Positions 1 through 7,695 of a DNA stretch of 64,000 nucleotides are shown here, in pieces. Location: assembly GCF_014489615.1 (NCBI RefSeq), contig NZ_CP060825.1:6742001-6806000 (forward strand), given 5' to 3'. Positions within the stretch are counted from its first letter, which is position 1, and the number at the start of each line of letters is the position of its first letter. The notes beneath the pieces were generated by a model, which was not told the origin of the DNA, searched no databases, and saw only the letters and a program-made list of their open reading frames with translations. Position numbers and translations under genes: made by a program. Origin of the DNA: Streptomyces genisteinicus (GTDB lineage: Bacteria > Actinomycetota > Actinomycetes > Streptomycetales > Streptomycetaceae).

Positions 1-2
1 GC

Positions 3-125
3 AGGCTCAACGCGGACCGTCACACCGACGACCTCGCGATCCTCCGCCTCGACTGGGACACCGCCCTCGTCCCGGCCCAGCCGGAGTCCCGGGCGTCGCA
101 GCAGACCGCCCCCGGCACGGGCTGA
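3..125 (+). CDS. C-terminal end of a SpoIIE/PP2C-like protein phosphatase (partial)
   Basis: Only the last 40 codons are inside the window. The frame reads through to TGA at 123-125 and contains an HTDDLAILRLDW-like stretch, which resembles the DD(I/V)A(L/I)L strand that ends the catalytic domain of SpoIIE-type Ser/Thr phosphatases. A Gln/Pro-rich tail follows. In Streptomyces such phosphatases usually act on anti-sigma-factor antagonists. The family call rests on this short tail alone, so the upstream sequence would settle it. Confidence 0.5.
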   Translation, partial: RLNADRHTDDLAILRLDWDTALVPAQPESRASQQTAPGTG

Positions 126-199
126 CCGGCCGGGGCCGCCGGCGGAGCGGGCCCGGCCGCCGTCATGCCGCGAGACCTCGTTGCACGGTCCCCGTCGGG

Positions 200-208
200 C
201 GGGGGGGT
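200..208. repeat. 9-bp direct repeat flanking the IS110 element (left copy)
   Basis: The sequence CGGGGGGGT occurs here and again at 1747-1755, on either side of the transposase gene, with a period of 1547 bp. This is a typical total length for IS110 elements. One copy would be left after precise excision, so the repeat probably contains the recombination core. Confidence 0.55.
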
Positions 209-267
209 GCCTCTATGTCTTTCGTCAAGGCATCTCTGTCGGGTTTCGGGTGGTTCGGGCTTGGGGG

Positions 268-1485
268 CTATGCGGCGAGCTCGACGTCCGTCGGTGTCCG
301 GGATTCGTAGAAAGTGCCGTCGCGGAGCATGGCGAACAGGACGCTGATGCGTTGGCGGGCGAGGCGGAGGAGGGCCTGGGTGTGGGTCTTGCCGCGGGCG
401 CGTTGCTTGTCGTAGTAGGCGCGGGAGGCCGGGTCGGCGTTCATGCAGGCGAAGGCGGACAGGAACATCGCCCGTTTGAGCTGGCGGTTTCCGCCTCGGG
501 GTGCGTGTTCGCCGTGGATCGAGGTCCCGGACTGCTTCGTGGTGGGGGCGAGGCCGGCGTAGGAGGCGAGGTGGGCGGCGGTGGGGAAGCTGGTGCCGTC
601 GCCGACGGTGACCAGCAGGACGGCGGCGGTCCTGACGCCGACGCCGGGCATCGACGTCAGGACCGGGGAAAGAGGGTGAGCGTCCAGCAAGGCGTTGATC
701 TGGGCTTCCATCGCCCGGCGCTGGGTGTGGACAGCGGCGAGCGAGGCGGCCAGGGAGGGGATGACGATGTCGAGGGTGCCGGTCCCGGGAACGACGACGG
801 TCTGCTCGTCGAGCGCGTTGAAGACATCGTCGATCAGCCGGGTGGCCATGCGCGGGGCCTTGGGGCGGATCAGGTCCACGAGTCTGCGGCGGCCTGCCTT
901 GCGCAGGGCGGCCGGGGATCCGTGGCGCTCCAGCAGCCAGGTGACGGCCTGGTGGTCCAGGCGAGGGCCCAGGACGCGTTCCAGGCTGGGGTGGAACTGG
1001 GTGAGCAGGCCGCGTATTCGGTTGGAGGTGCGGGTGGCCTCGGCGGCGAGGTCCTGGTCGAAGCCGACGAGCACGGTGAGCTCGGCGGTGATCTCGTCGG
1101 TCAGTTCCAGCGAGCGCAGGGTGTGCGGCATGGTGCGGGCCGCGTCCGCGATGACGGCGGCGTCCTTGGCGTCGGTCTTGGCCTCGCCGGGGTAGAGGTC
1201 GGCGATCCGGCGCATCGCGAGTCCGGGCAGGTAGGCGACCTGGCAGCCGGCGTCGCGGGCGACGGTCAGCGGCAGGGCGCCGATGGAGGCGGGCTGGTCC
1301 ACGACCACCAGGACGGTGCCGAACTTCTCGTTCAGCTTGTCGAGCACGGCCCGCAGCTTCGGCTCGCTGTTGGGCAGCGGTTTATCGAAGACCTTCTTCC
1401 CACCCGGGGTGAGCCCATGACCGTGGTGGGCACTCTTGCCGACGTCCAGGCCCAGGAACACGCCCACGTCTTCGATCTCGAACAT
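268..1485 (-). CDS. IS110-family transposase (bridge recombinase)
   Basis: This 405-residue protein is the DEDD-type recombinase of an IS110 element. The N-terminal RuvC-like domain begins with FLGLDVGKS, carrying the first acidic residue, and a KTDAKDA motif follows near residue 115. The C-terminal Tnp20-type domain has SMPGVGVRTAAVLL and a Ser-containing stretch SGTSIHGEHAPRGGNRQLK, where this family carries its catalytic serine. The ATG at 1485 is chosen because it sits just before the conserved domain, although the frame is open a further 34 codons upstream. The protein looks intact with no frameshift, so the element may be active. It stands alone and is unrelated to its neighbours. Confidence 0.9.
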   Translation of the reverse strand: MFEIEDVGVFLGLDVGKSAHHGHGLTPGGKKVFDKPLPNSEPKLRAVLDKLNEKFGTVLVVVDQPASIGALPLTVARDAGCQVAYLPGLAMRRIADLYPGEAKTDAKDAAVIADAARTMPHTLRSLELTDEITAELTVLVGFDQDLAAEATRTSNRIRGLLTQFHPSLERVLGPRLDHQAVTWLLERHGSPAALRKAGRRRLVDLIRPKAPRMATRLIDDVFNALDEQTVVVPGTGTLDIVIPSLAASLAAVHTQRRAMEAQINALLDAHPLSPVLTSMPGVGVRTAAVLLVTVGDGTSFPTAAHLASYAGLAPTTKQSGTSIHGEHAPRGGNRQLKRAMFLSAFACMNADPASRAYYDKQRARGKTHTQALLRLARQRISVLFAMLRDGTFYESRTPTDVELAA

Positions 1486-1746
1486 CGTGCCCCTTCCCAG
1501 GGGGTGTTGGCGGTGCAGGCCTCGGCTCGGGTGTCGTGCTCGCGCATCCACGTTATGCAGACCTGCCGCCCGCGAACTGTCCGGCATTGCGCCGGACCGG
1601 ACGGCGGCCGGACCTCTGATCAGCGTCTCCGACGAACACCCCCGGACCCGGTGACACCACCCCCCAGGTCATGCCTTCGACAGGGGGCAACAGTCATGCC
1701 GGACCCGAAGGCCAGCGGCCCCATTGCGGAGCCGCAGAAAACATAA
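1486..1746 (-). ncRNA. Candidate bridge-RNA region of the IS110 element
   Basis: About 260 bp upstream of the transposase, inside the element, holds no convincing gene. In IS110-group elements this leader is transcribed in the direction of the recombinase and folds into a bridge RNA with donor- and target-recognition loops. Local hairpin potential is visible, for example GCGG..CCGC near 1731-1738. The placement rests on family knowledge plus position; I did not fold the RNA. Confidence 0.4.
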
Positions 1747-1755
1747 CGGGGGGGT
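1747..1755. repeat. 9-bp direct repeat flanking the IS110 element (right copy)
   Basis: Second copy of CGGGGGGGT, identical to 200-208. Sequence to its right (to about 1905) has coding-like composition in the frame that would continue from 165 before insertion. Confidence 0.55.
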
Positions 1756-1904
1756 CCGGATCCGTGCGCGCTCGGAGATCTCCGACACCGTCGACCTGAC
1801 CCCGGGCAGCCATCTTCGAACCCGGCACCGGGACTCTCCGGCGGAGTACGCCGAGCTGCGCAGGGAACTCGAGGAGCAGCAGCAGAGTCTGCGGGTGCGC
1901 TTCG

Positions 1905-1943
1905 GGCCGGAGGCCGCCGCGGCACCCGCGGCGGCCTCCGGCC
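1905..1943. terminator. Strong hairpin terminator after the cellulase gene
   Basis: A perfect 18-bp GC-rich stem (1905-1922 pairing with 1926-1943) with a 3-nt loop lies 43 bp beyond the cellulase stop codon. Streptomyces terminators often lack a U tract, so the stem alone is meaningful. Confidence 0.75.
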
Positions 1944-1985
1944 GGGCCCGCCCCGCAGCACGGAGTGCGAGGCGGTGGCGCACGG

Positions 1986-4640
1986 TCAGCCGGTGGTGCA
2001 GGGCGCGTCGTCGAGCGCGAAGGCGGTGGGGTCGGCCGCCCCGCCGCCCGAGGTGCCGTTGAAGCCGAAGGACACCGAGCCGCCCGGCGCGATGGTGCCG
2101 TTCCACGAGGCCGGGTGGGCGGTGACCTCCCGCCCGGTCTGGACGATCCGGCTGCCCCAGTGGTGGGTGACCCGCTGGTCGTCGGCGAACGACCAGGTCA
2201 GCTTCCACGGACTGATCGCCTCGGTGCCCGTGTTGGTGACCGTCACACGGCTGGTGAAGCCCCCGTTCCAGCGGTCGGAGGCGTAGTCGACCTCGCAGGT
2301 GGCCGGGTCGGGATCGGTGGTGCCGGAGCCGCCGAGATCGTCCACGTAGGAGGCCACCCAGGCGAGCGGGGCGTTCCAGTTGACGGTCACCTCGTTGGTG
2401 GCCCAGGAGCCGATGTCGTCGATGTAGCACATCGCCGGAGCGCAGCCCTGGAGCTTGTCCTGGGCGACCGGGTCCTGGATGTCGGCGTTGGGGCCGCCCG
2501 CGACCGAACCGGGCGCCGGGTTGGGCAGGCTCGGGTCGAGCTGGTGGGCCCAGTGCCGGTGGTGCTGGTTGCGTGAGTCGCGCTCGCCGTGACCGGTGAC
2601 GTACGACTGGTTGAGCGGGTTGCGGCCCAGCAGGTAGTCCAGGCCGCCCAGCAGGGCGTCCCGGTACTCCGTGTCCCCGGTCAGGTCGTGGGCGACCCCG
2701 AGCACCACCATGTTGTTGAGCACTCCGCTGTTGGAACCCCACACGTAGCGGCCGTCCTCCGGGGCGTAGGGCACGCCGTAGGCGGCGGCCCGCGCGTCCG
2801 CCGCGTAGCGGTCGGCGCCGGTGGTCACCATGGAGCGCACCGCGGCCAGTTCGGCGGTCGTCAGGCCGTTGTCCACGGTGGCCAGCGACAGCGCACCGAG
2901 CCCCGCGGTGCCGCCCCACCAGATGCCGCCGCGCGGGAAGACCTCGTCCGCGTCCCCGTGCAGCGGGGAGTCCAGCAGGTGCGTGCGGTATGCGTCCTGG
3001 CCGGTGGTGACGAAGAGTTCGGCCGCGGCCCAGTAGAACTCGTCGCGCACGTCGGCGTCGTCGTAGGCGCCGCCGCCGACGTTGTCGCCGGCGTCGGCGT
3101 AGACCTCCGGGTGGGACAGGGCGGCCTGCCAGGCGCGGGTGGCCGAGGTCAGGCAGCGGTCGGCGAAGGCCGCGTCGTACGGCCGGAACAGGCGGGCGCA
3201 CTGGGCGCCGGTCGCGGCCAGGTTGAGGGTGGCCGCGGTGGACGGCGGGTGGAGCTCCCGCTTCTCCGGGTCCTGGTGCGGCAGCAGCGGCAGCCCCGTC
3301 CACTCCGCGTCGTGGATCTTGTGGTGTGCCATGCCCGCCAGTTCCTCACCGGCGGGGACCTGCATCTTCATCAGGAAGTCGAGCTGCCAGGCGGCTTCGT
3401 CCAAGATGTCCGGGGTGCCGTTGCCCCGCTCGGGCACCCGCAGCCGCCCGTCGCCCAGCGGTGCGCCGTCGGCGTTCTCGGCGGTCAGGGTGCGCTCGTA
3501 TGCGGCCATCACCTGGGCGGCCGAGATACCGCCGTTGACGACGTACTTGCCGTGGTCCCCGGCGTCGTACCAGCCGCCGCGCACGTCAAGCCGGTAGTCG
3601 CAGACACCGGGCTGGCACGGCACGTCGGCGTCGCCCTGGTTGGGGGCCGCGTCGAGGTGTCCGGCGGGCCGGGCGTACTCCTCGCCGACCAGATCGGCGT
3701 CGATCTCGATGCCGCTGCGGTTGTGGTAGAAGTACGCCAGCGCGTCCGTGCGCAGCTTTGCGTACAGGTCGTCGCCGATGGCGAACGGCTCGCTCGTCTC
3801 GCCGGCGATGGTGACGGTGTAGTCCTGGCCGGCCTCGGTGAACTCGCCGAAGTCGAAGGTGTGGACGTGCTGGCGCGAGGTCGGGTCCTGGCCGAACACG
3901 CTGGTGGTGCCGGTGGCCACCGCGGTGCCGGCGGGGGTGTTCAGGGTCCAGGTCAGGGGCTCCGCGGCCTCGGTGACGAACGTGCCGCTCTTGGGCCCTT
4001 CGGTCAGGTAGCCCACCTGGTTGACCCGGACCGGTGAGCCGGTGTCCGGCTCGTAGGGCGGGGCCGCGGTGCCGCCCGTGAGGGAGACGTCGTCCAGGCA
4101 GAGGGTGAACGCCTGCTCGTGGCCGCCGGTCTGGAAGCCGAGCTGGGCGGCGTCGTTGTCGGCCTTCGCGGTGAAGGTGTGGGTGAAGGTCTGCGGTTCG
4201 GTGGTGATCAGGTCGGTCGAGAGGTGCTCGGCGGTGTAGGGCTCCACGGCCATCTGCACGGCGGTGCGGATCGCGACGGGGACGGTGGCGTGCGCGGTGA
4301 AGCTCAGCACGTAGCCCTCGCCGGCCAGCAGGTCGATCCCGTCCTGCCCGATGATGGCGTCCCACGGGTTCGCGGTGCCTGCGGGAATGTCGGAGCACAG
4401 CCGGCCGTCGGTGACGGCGGCCGGGCTGTTCGCCGTCCACCACCAGGGGGCGGTGCCGGCGGAGAAGTCGCCGTTGACGATCTGTTCGACGCCGTCGGCG
4501 GCGGCACGGGTGTCCGGGACCTCGGCGCTTTCGGCCGGGGCCGTGACGAGGCCGGCGATCAGGACGCCCAGGGCCGCGGTGCCCACGAGACGGCTTCTGC
4601 GACGACGGGCAGGCTGGGGTGAGCGGGGCCGATGGCTCAC
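1986..4640 (-). CDS. Secreted GH9 endoglucanase with CBM4-like and CBM2 modules
   Basis: This 884-residue enzyme should cleave beta-1,4-glucan outside the cell. A signal peptide (Arg-rich start, hydrophobic core, cleavage near residue 38) is followed by a CBM4/9-like module (about 52-195), an Ig-like CelD N-terminal domain (about 205-295), the GH9 catalytic domain (about 300-765) and a C-terminal CBM2 with terminal cysteines (about 783-884). The GH9 signature GGWYDAGDHGKY supplies D359 and D362, and SWATNEVTVNW supplies the likely acid E750. The start is GTG at 4640 with a GAGGA ribosome site 7 nt away. A perfect CebR box lies 32 bp upstream, so cello-oligosaccharide induction is expected. 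Downstream is a strong terminator. Confidence 0.92.
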   Translation of the reverse strand: MSHRPRSPQPARRRRSRLVGTAALGVLIAGLVTAPAESAEVPDTRAAADGVEQIVNGDFSAGTAPWWWTANSPAAVTDGRLCSDIPAGTANPWDAIIGQDGIDLLAGEGYVLSFTAHATVPVAIRTAVQMAVEPYTAEHLSTDLITTEPQTFTHTFTAKADNDAAQLGFQTGGHEQAFTLCLDDVSLTGGTAAPPYEPDTGSPVRVNQVGYLTEGPKSGTFVTEAAEPLTWTLNTPAGTAVATGTTSVFGQDPTSRQHVHTFDFGEFTEAGQDYTVTIAGETSEPFAIGDDLYAKLRTDALAYFYHNRSGIEIDADLVGEEYARPAGHLDAAPNQGDADVPCQPGVCDYRLDVRGGWYDAGDHGKYVVNGGISAAQVMAAYERTLTAENADGAPLGDGRLRVPERGNGTPDILDEAAWQLDFLMKMQVPAGEELAGMAHHKIHDAEWTGLPLLPHQDPEKRELHPPSTAATLNLAATGAQCARLFRPYDAAFADRCLTSATRAWQAALSHPEVYADAGDNVGGGAYDDADVRDEFYWAAAELFVTTGQDAYRTHLLDSPLHGDADEVFPRGGIWWGGTAGLGALSLATVDNGLTTAELAAVRSMVTTGADRYAADARAAAYGVPYAPEDGRYVWGSNSGVLNNMVVLGVAHDLTGDTEYRDALLGGLDYLLGRNPLNQSYVTGHGERDSRNQHHRHWAHQLDPSLPNPAPGSVAGGPNADIQDPVAQDKLQGCAPAMCYIDDIGSWATNEVTVNWNAPLAWVASYVDDLGGSGTTDPDPATCEVDYASDRWNGGFTSRVTVTNTGTEAISPWKLTWSFADDQRVTHHWGSRIVQTGREVTAHPASWNGTIAPGGSVSFGFNGTSGGGAADPTAFALDDAPCTTG

Positions 4641-4671
4641 GTCTGAGTCCTCACGTGGTTACGGACAGGTA

Positions 4672-4685
4672 TGGGAGCGCTCCCA
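4672..4685. promoter_or_regulatory. CebR operator upstream of the GH9 cellulase
   Basis: TGGGAGCGCTCCCA is a perfect 14-bp palindrome matching the known CebR box. CebR is a LacI-type repressor released by cellobiose or cellotriose. The box is 32 bp before the cellulase GTG. An identical box precedes the LPMO gene at 45296-45309. Confidence 0.88.
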
Positions 4686-4845
4686 TGTTCGGAGCCTGTC
4701 GCACTGTGGACGCCTGGAGGGGGCATGTCAACCCTGCTCGTCAAGGTCTCCCGTTGATCCGCGTGCCGTTCGGGGGGACACGGCGTCGGCCGTGCGGACT
4801 CCCGTGATGACGCCTCAGGCGGGGCGGAGCTATGCGCGGCGCGGC

Positions 4846-4890
4846 GGGGCGCCGTCGGGTCGGCCGGGGCGCCGTCGGGTCGGCCGGGGC
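4846..4890. repeat. 20-bp tandem repeat in the cellulase/M23 intergenic region
   Basis: The unit GGGGCGCCGTCGGGTCGGCC is present twice in tandem (4846-4865, 4866-4885) plus five bases of a third copy. It lies in the 357-bp divergent gap between the cellulase and the M23 peptidase, which otherwise holds only the CebR box and presumably both promoters. Confidence 0.7.
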
Positions 4891-4997
4891 GAGACGGTGC
4901 AAGGTGGCCCCGACCGAGGAATTGGCCGACGGGGACCCTGTCCGCCACGCATGACCGCCCCCTTGAATCATCGGGTCACCGACCCGAAGGGAAGATC

Positions 4998-5561
4998 ATG
5001 CAGAGACGTTTCCGTCGACTCGTCGCGACGGCGGCCGCGGTCGTCGCCGCCGCCGTGACGGCGCCGACCGCCGTCGCGGCGCCGCAGGCGGTCGGACCGC
5101 TGGCCCGGCCCGCCTTCAAGCTGCCGTTCGACTGCAACCAGACCTGGCGGGGCAGCAACTGGAACGGACACAGCCCGGCGCACTCGATCGACTGGAACCA
5201 CTACGACGCCAACGGCACCCCGGACGACTTCAAGCGCCGGGTGTTCGCGAGCGCCGGCGGCACGGTCCTCTCCTCGTACTACTCCACCACCAACGGCTAC
5301 GGGCACACCATCGTGATCGGGCACGGCGACGGCTGGCAGACCCGGTACGCCCACCTCTACGACCGGGAGGTGGCGGCGGGCGACAAGGTGTCCGTCGGCC
5401 AGCTGATAGGCCGGGTGGGCGCGTCCTCCGCCACCTCCGAGTTCTCCCCGCACCTGCACTACGAGCAGATCCACAACGGCTCGGTGGTCGTCGCCACCCT
5501 CCAGGGCCTCAGCTACCCCGACTTCACCGTGCGGTACCAGAAGAGCACCAACCGGTGCTGA
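4998..5561 (+). CDS. Secreted M23 (LytM-type) metallopeptidase
   Basis: This 187-residue protein has a Sec signal peptide (RRFRR start, Ala/Val core, cleavage near residue 28) and a single M23 domain. Zinc ligands are visible as H62 and D65 in AHSID and H154 in HLHYEQ; H119 (RYAHL) and H152 are the usual catalytic histidines. Family members cut peptidoglycan cross-bridges or act as cell-wall scaffolds. A GAAGGGAAG ribosome site precedes the ATG. The gene is monocistronic and ends before a strong hairpin. Confidence 0.88.
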   Translation: MQRRFRRLVATAAAVVAAAVTAPTAVAAPQAVGPLARPAFKLPFDCNQTWRGSNWNGHSPAHSIDWNHYDANGTPDDFKRRVFASAGGTVLSSYYSTTNGYGHTIVIGHGDGWQTRYAHLYDREVAAGDKVSVGQLIGRVGASSATSEFSPHLHYEQIHNGSVVVATLQGLSYPDFTVRYQKSTNRC

Positions 5562-5633
5562 ACCGGGTTCGCGGGCTCCGCCGCCCCGCGCGCCGCCCGG
5601 TGAGCCACCGGTAGAGGTCGCGGGGCCGACGCG

Positions 5634-5669
5634 GCAGCCGTCGCCCGCAGCCGTCGCCCGCAGCCGTCG
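5634..5669. repeat. 13-bp tandem repeat after the M23 gene
   Basis: The unit GCAGCCGTCGCCC is repeated twice, followed by ten bases of a third copy. It sits in the 335-bp gap between the M23 gene and the anti-sigma-type gene. That gap also holds a terminator and a heptamer array and shows no gene. Confidence 0.7.
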
Positions 5670-5686
5670 GCGGGAGCTGTCGGCGG

Positions 5687-5724
5687 CGCCACCGCCCGGC
5701 GGACGGGCCCGCCGGGCGGTGGCG
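5687..5724. terminator. Hairpin terminator between the M23 and anti-sigma-type genes
   Basis: A perfect 16-bp stem (5687-5702 with 5709-5724) with a 6-nt loop lies between two convergent genes and may serve both. Confidence 0.75.
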
Positions 5725-5751
5725 ACCGACGCGGCGCCGGAATCCGATGTG

Positions 5752-5800
5752 CCGTCCGCCGTCCGCCGTCCGCCGTCCGCCGTCCGCCGTCCGCCGACCG
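5752..5800. repeat. Heptamer array (CCGTCCG)
   Basis: Six perfect head-to-tail copies of CCGTCCG plus one variant copy occupy 49 bp of intergenic sequence. Such short arrays are usually slippage products and make a strain-variable marker. No gene is interrupted. Confidence 0.8.
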
Positions 5801-5896
5801 GCGCGATCCGGTGGACGGCAGCGGCATGCACCGAGAGGTGCGTACGATCCCTTTCGGTCAGGTCCAGACCGGTGGAGGCCCTGATCCGATGCGTCG

Positions 5897-6361
5897 TCAG
5901 ACGTCGCTCCGGACCGTCAGCACGGCTCGGACCGTCTTGCCGCCCGGCGGGCAGGGGACGCACTCCCAGCGGTCGGCGAGCGCCGCGACGAGGGTCATGC
6001 CGAGCCCGCCGGGGGTGAGGGGGCCGGAAGTGGGGCCGGCCGGTGTGAGGACGCGGGGGAACCGGTCCCCGCGGGCGTCGGTGACCTCGACCAGCAGACG
6101 GCCGGCCCGTGGGTCCCAGGCGAGCGACAGGCGGAAGCAGCGGCCGGGCACGAGGCCGTGGAGGACGGCGTTGGCGGAGAGTTCCGCGACGACGAGTTCG
6201 GCACGCTCCGTGAGGTCCAGCGGGGCGCTCCAGGCGCGCAGTTGAGTCACGGCGAGGAGCCGGGCGAGCCGGGCGCCCCGGCGGGTGGGCGACAGCAGCT
6301 GGGTGAAGGCGGCTTCCCGGGCGTGCGCCGGGGCGTTCACGGGGAGGGCGGGGTGGTTCAT
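5897..6361 (-). CDS. ATP-binding anti-sigma-factor-like regulator (HATPase_c_2)
   Basis: This 154-residue protein is a stand-alone histidine-kinase-like ATPase of the RsbW/SpoIIAB type common in Streptomyces. Visible motifs are the N box in ELVVAELSANAVLHG (about residues 57-71), the G1-like EVTDARGDRF and the G2-like GGLGMTLVAALADRW. It lacks a dimerisation/phosphoacceptor domain. It is divergent from an HTH/DUF397 pair, a frequent three-gene neighbourhood in this genus. The sigma-factor or other partner cannot be read from sequence. Confidence 0.85.
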   Translation of the reverse strand: MNHPALPVNAPAHAREAAFTQLLSPTRRGARLARLLAVTQLRAWSAPLDLTERAELVVAELSANAVLHGLVPGRCFRLSLAWDPRAGRLLVEVTDARGDRFPRVLTPAGPTSGPLTPGGLGMTLVAALADRWECVPCPPGGKTVRAVLTVRSDV

Positions 6362-6529
6362 GGGACCAGCGTGGCGGCCGGAAACAGGTGCGTGAAAGCA
6401 TCCGGCTCCGTACGGGGAGTCAGCGTACGGGGACGGAGAGTGGACGGTACGGTCGCCGGTCCGTCACGCTGCGTGGTGAGCACGCGCGGCGCGAGGGTCG
6501 CCGGGGTGCGGAACGGAGAGGGGCGGCGG

Positions 6530-7420
6530 ATGCGCGACGTCGACGGGGGAGCGACCGCGGGCGTGAGGGCGCGGGCGGCCGGGACCGGCGAGCCGGGCGA
6601 CGGGGAGCGTGAGCCCTCGCCGTCCGACAGTCTGCGCACGTTCGGCGCCGTCGTCCAGGCCCTGCGGGAGCACGCGGGCCTCAGCCGGGGAGACTTGAGC
6701 GCCCGCGTGCAGTACTCCCGGCACACCGTCGAATCCGTGGAGCTGGGCCGCCGCATGCCCGACGAGGCGTTCGTCGAGCGCGCCGAGGAGGCACTCGGCA
6801 ACACCGGCGCGCTGCGCAGGGCGTCACGCCACCTCAGCCGGGGCGAGGCGGGCCTCGCCGCCTGGTTCCGCCGGTGGGCCCGGCTGGAACGGGAGGCGGT
6901 GAGCCTGTGCACGTACGAATGCCGCCTGGTGCCGGGGCTGTTGCAGTCGGAGGCGTACGCGCGGGCGGTGTTCGACAACAGCATCCCCTTGCTCTCCGAC
7001 GAGGGGGTGGAGGCCCAGCTCGTCGCGCGGCTCGACCGCCAGAAGCTGCTGCGTGAGCGGACCGACGTTCCCTTCAGCTTCATCGTCGAGGAGCATGTGT
7101 TCCGGCGGCGGCTCGGCGGCACGGAGGTCATGCGAGGGCTGTACGAGCATGTGCTGGCGCTGACCGCACCCCGCCATGTGACGCTCCAGATCATGCCGGT
7201 CGACATCGAGTTCCATGCCTGTCTGGATGGTCCGGTGCGACTGCTGGAAAGCCCGAGGAGCCAGCGCCTCGGCTACTCGGAGGGACAGCAGAACGGGCGG
7301 CTGATCTCCGACCCGAAAGAGGTGAGTCTCCTCCACCAGCGCTATGACACACTGCGCTCGCAGGCCCTGAACCCCAAGGAATCGCGGGTCCTGCTGGAGC
7401 GACTGCGAGGAGAGCTATGA
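6530..7420 (+). CDS. WhiJ-like HTH regulator with DUF5753
   Basis: This 296-residue protein has an N-terminal XRE-type helix-turn-helix (about residues 30-90, ALREHAGLSRGDLSARVQYSRHTVESVELGRR) followed by a DUF5753 domain typical of WhiJ/AbaA-like developmental regulators. ATG 6530 is preferred over in-frame upstream codons because GGAGAGG lies about 9 nt before it and the domain starts soon after. The stop overlaps the next gene as ATGA, implying translational coupling. DUF5753/DUF397 pairs are thought to act as regulator and small antagonist; the targets here are unknown. Confidence 0.88.
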   Translation: MRDVDGGATAGVRARAAGTGEPGDGEREPSPSDSLRTFGAVVQALREHAGLSRGDLSARVQYSRHTVESVELGRRMPDEAFVERAEEALGNTGALRRASRHLSRGEAGLAAWFRRWARLEREAVSLCTYECRLVPGLLQSEAYARAVFDNSIPLLSDEGVEAQLVARLDRQKLLRERTDVPFSFIVEEHVFRRRLGGTEVMRGLYEHVLALTAPRHVTLQIMPVDIEFHACLDGPVRLLESPRSQRLGYSEGQQNGRLISDPKEVSLLHQRYDTLRSQALNPKESRVLLERLRGEL

Positions 7421-7608
7421 GCAGCGGAACGACGGAACTCGCCTGGTTCACGTCCAGCTACAGCGGTACCCAGGGGGATGACTGTGTGGAGGTCGCGGTT
7501 GCCGAGCAGGGTGTGCTTGTGCGGGATTCCAAGGATGTGAGTCGTCCGGCGTTCGCCGTGGGGCGGGCGTCCTGGGGGCCGTTCGTGAGGTTCGCCGCGG
7601 AGCGCTGA
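7417..7608 (+). CDS. DUF397 small protein
   Basis: This 63-residue protein has the DUF397 signature: W-F-x-S-S-Y-S near the start, G-D-D-C-V-E-V-A in the middle and VRDSKD...FAVGRASWGPFV at the end. It overlaps the upstream WhiJ-like gene by 4 nt (ATGA). Members typically partner a DUF5753 regulator in development or antibiotic control. Confidence 0.92.
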   Translation: MSSGTTELAWFTSSYSGTQGDDCVEVAVAEQGVLVRDSKDVSRPAFAVGRASWGPFVRFAAER

Positions 7609-7641
7609 GCCGCCTCGCGCTCGGGGGCCCTGGTGATGACG

Positions 7642-7677
7642 GACGCGCTCCGGTCCCTTGCGGGGCCGGAGCGCGTC
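7642..7677. terminator. Bidirectional terminator between DUF397 and the CIS operon end
   Basis: A 16-bp stem (7642-7657 with 7662-7677, one G-T pair) and a TTGC loop lie between the convergent DUF397 gene and the last gene of the CIS operon. Confidence 0.75.
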
Positions 7678-7695
7678 GCGTGGTGCCGGGGCGGG

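Larger units (their letters stand above)
209..1746 (-). mobile_element. IS110-family insertion sequence
   Basis: One transposase gene lies between 9-bp direct repeats. The non-coding part is long upstream of the transposase (about 260 bp, 1486-1746) and short downstream (about 60 bp, 209-267). That layout fits IS110-group elements, whose left end encodes a bridge RNA. No strong terminal inverted repeats are visible; a weak TCxAAGGCAT similarity exists between the two ends (about 228 and the complement of about 1672). The exact ends within the repeat are inferred. Confidence 0.7.
165..2062 (+). pseudogene. Possible small ORF split by the IS110 insertion
   Basis: If the 1547-bp unit between the two CGGGGGGGT copies is removed, an ATG at 165 becomes continuous and in frame with the sequence after 1755, giving a 116-residue ORF ending at 2062. 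The downstream stretch (about 1757-1905) has coding-like third-position GC and a coiled-coil-like ELRRELEEQQQ segment. Against a real gene: no good ribosome binding site lies before 165, the ORF runs through a strong hairpin at 1905-1943, and it overlaps the 3' end of the opposite cellulase gene. I recognise no family. It could be a broken gene or chance. Confidence 0.3.

Noticed and set aside
181..1746. 521-codon plus-strand frame opposite the IS110 transposase
   Set aside because: It is the antisense of the transposase, whose DEDD and Tnp20 motifs are clear on the minus strand.
5859..5874. DasR-like dre site (AGGTCCAGACCGGT region)
   Set aside because: It matches the dre consensus at only about 12 of 16 positions and lies downstream of two convergent genes, not in a promoter.
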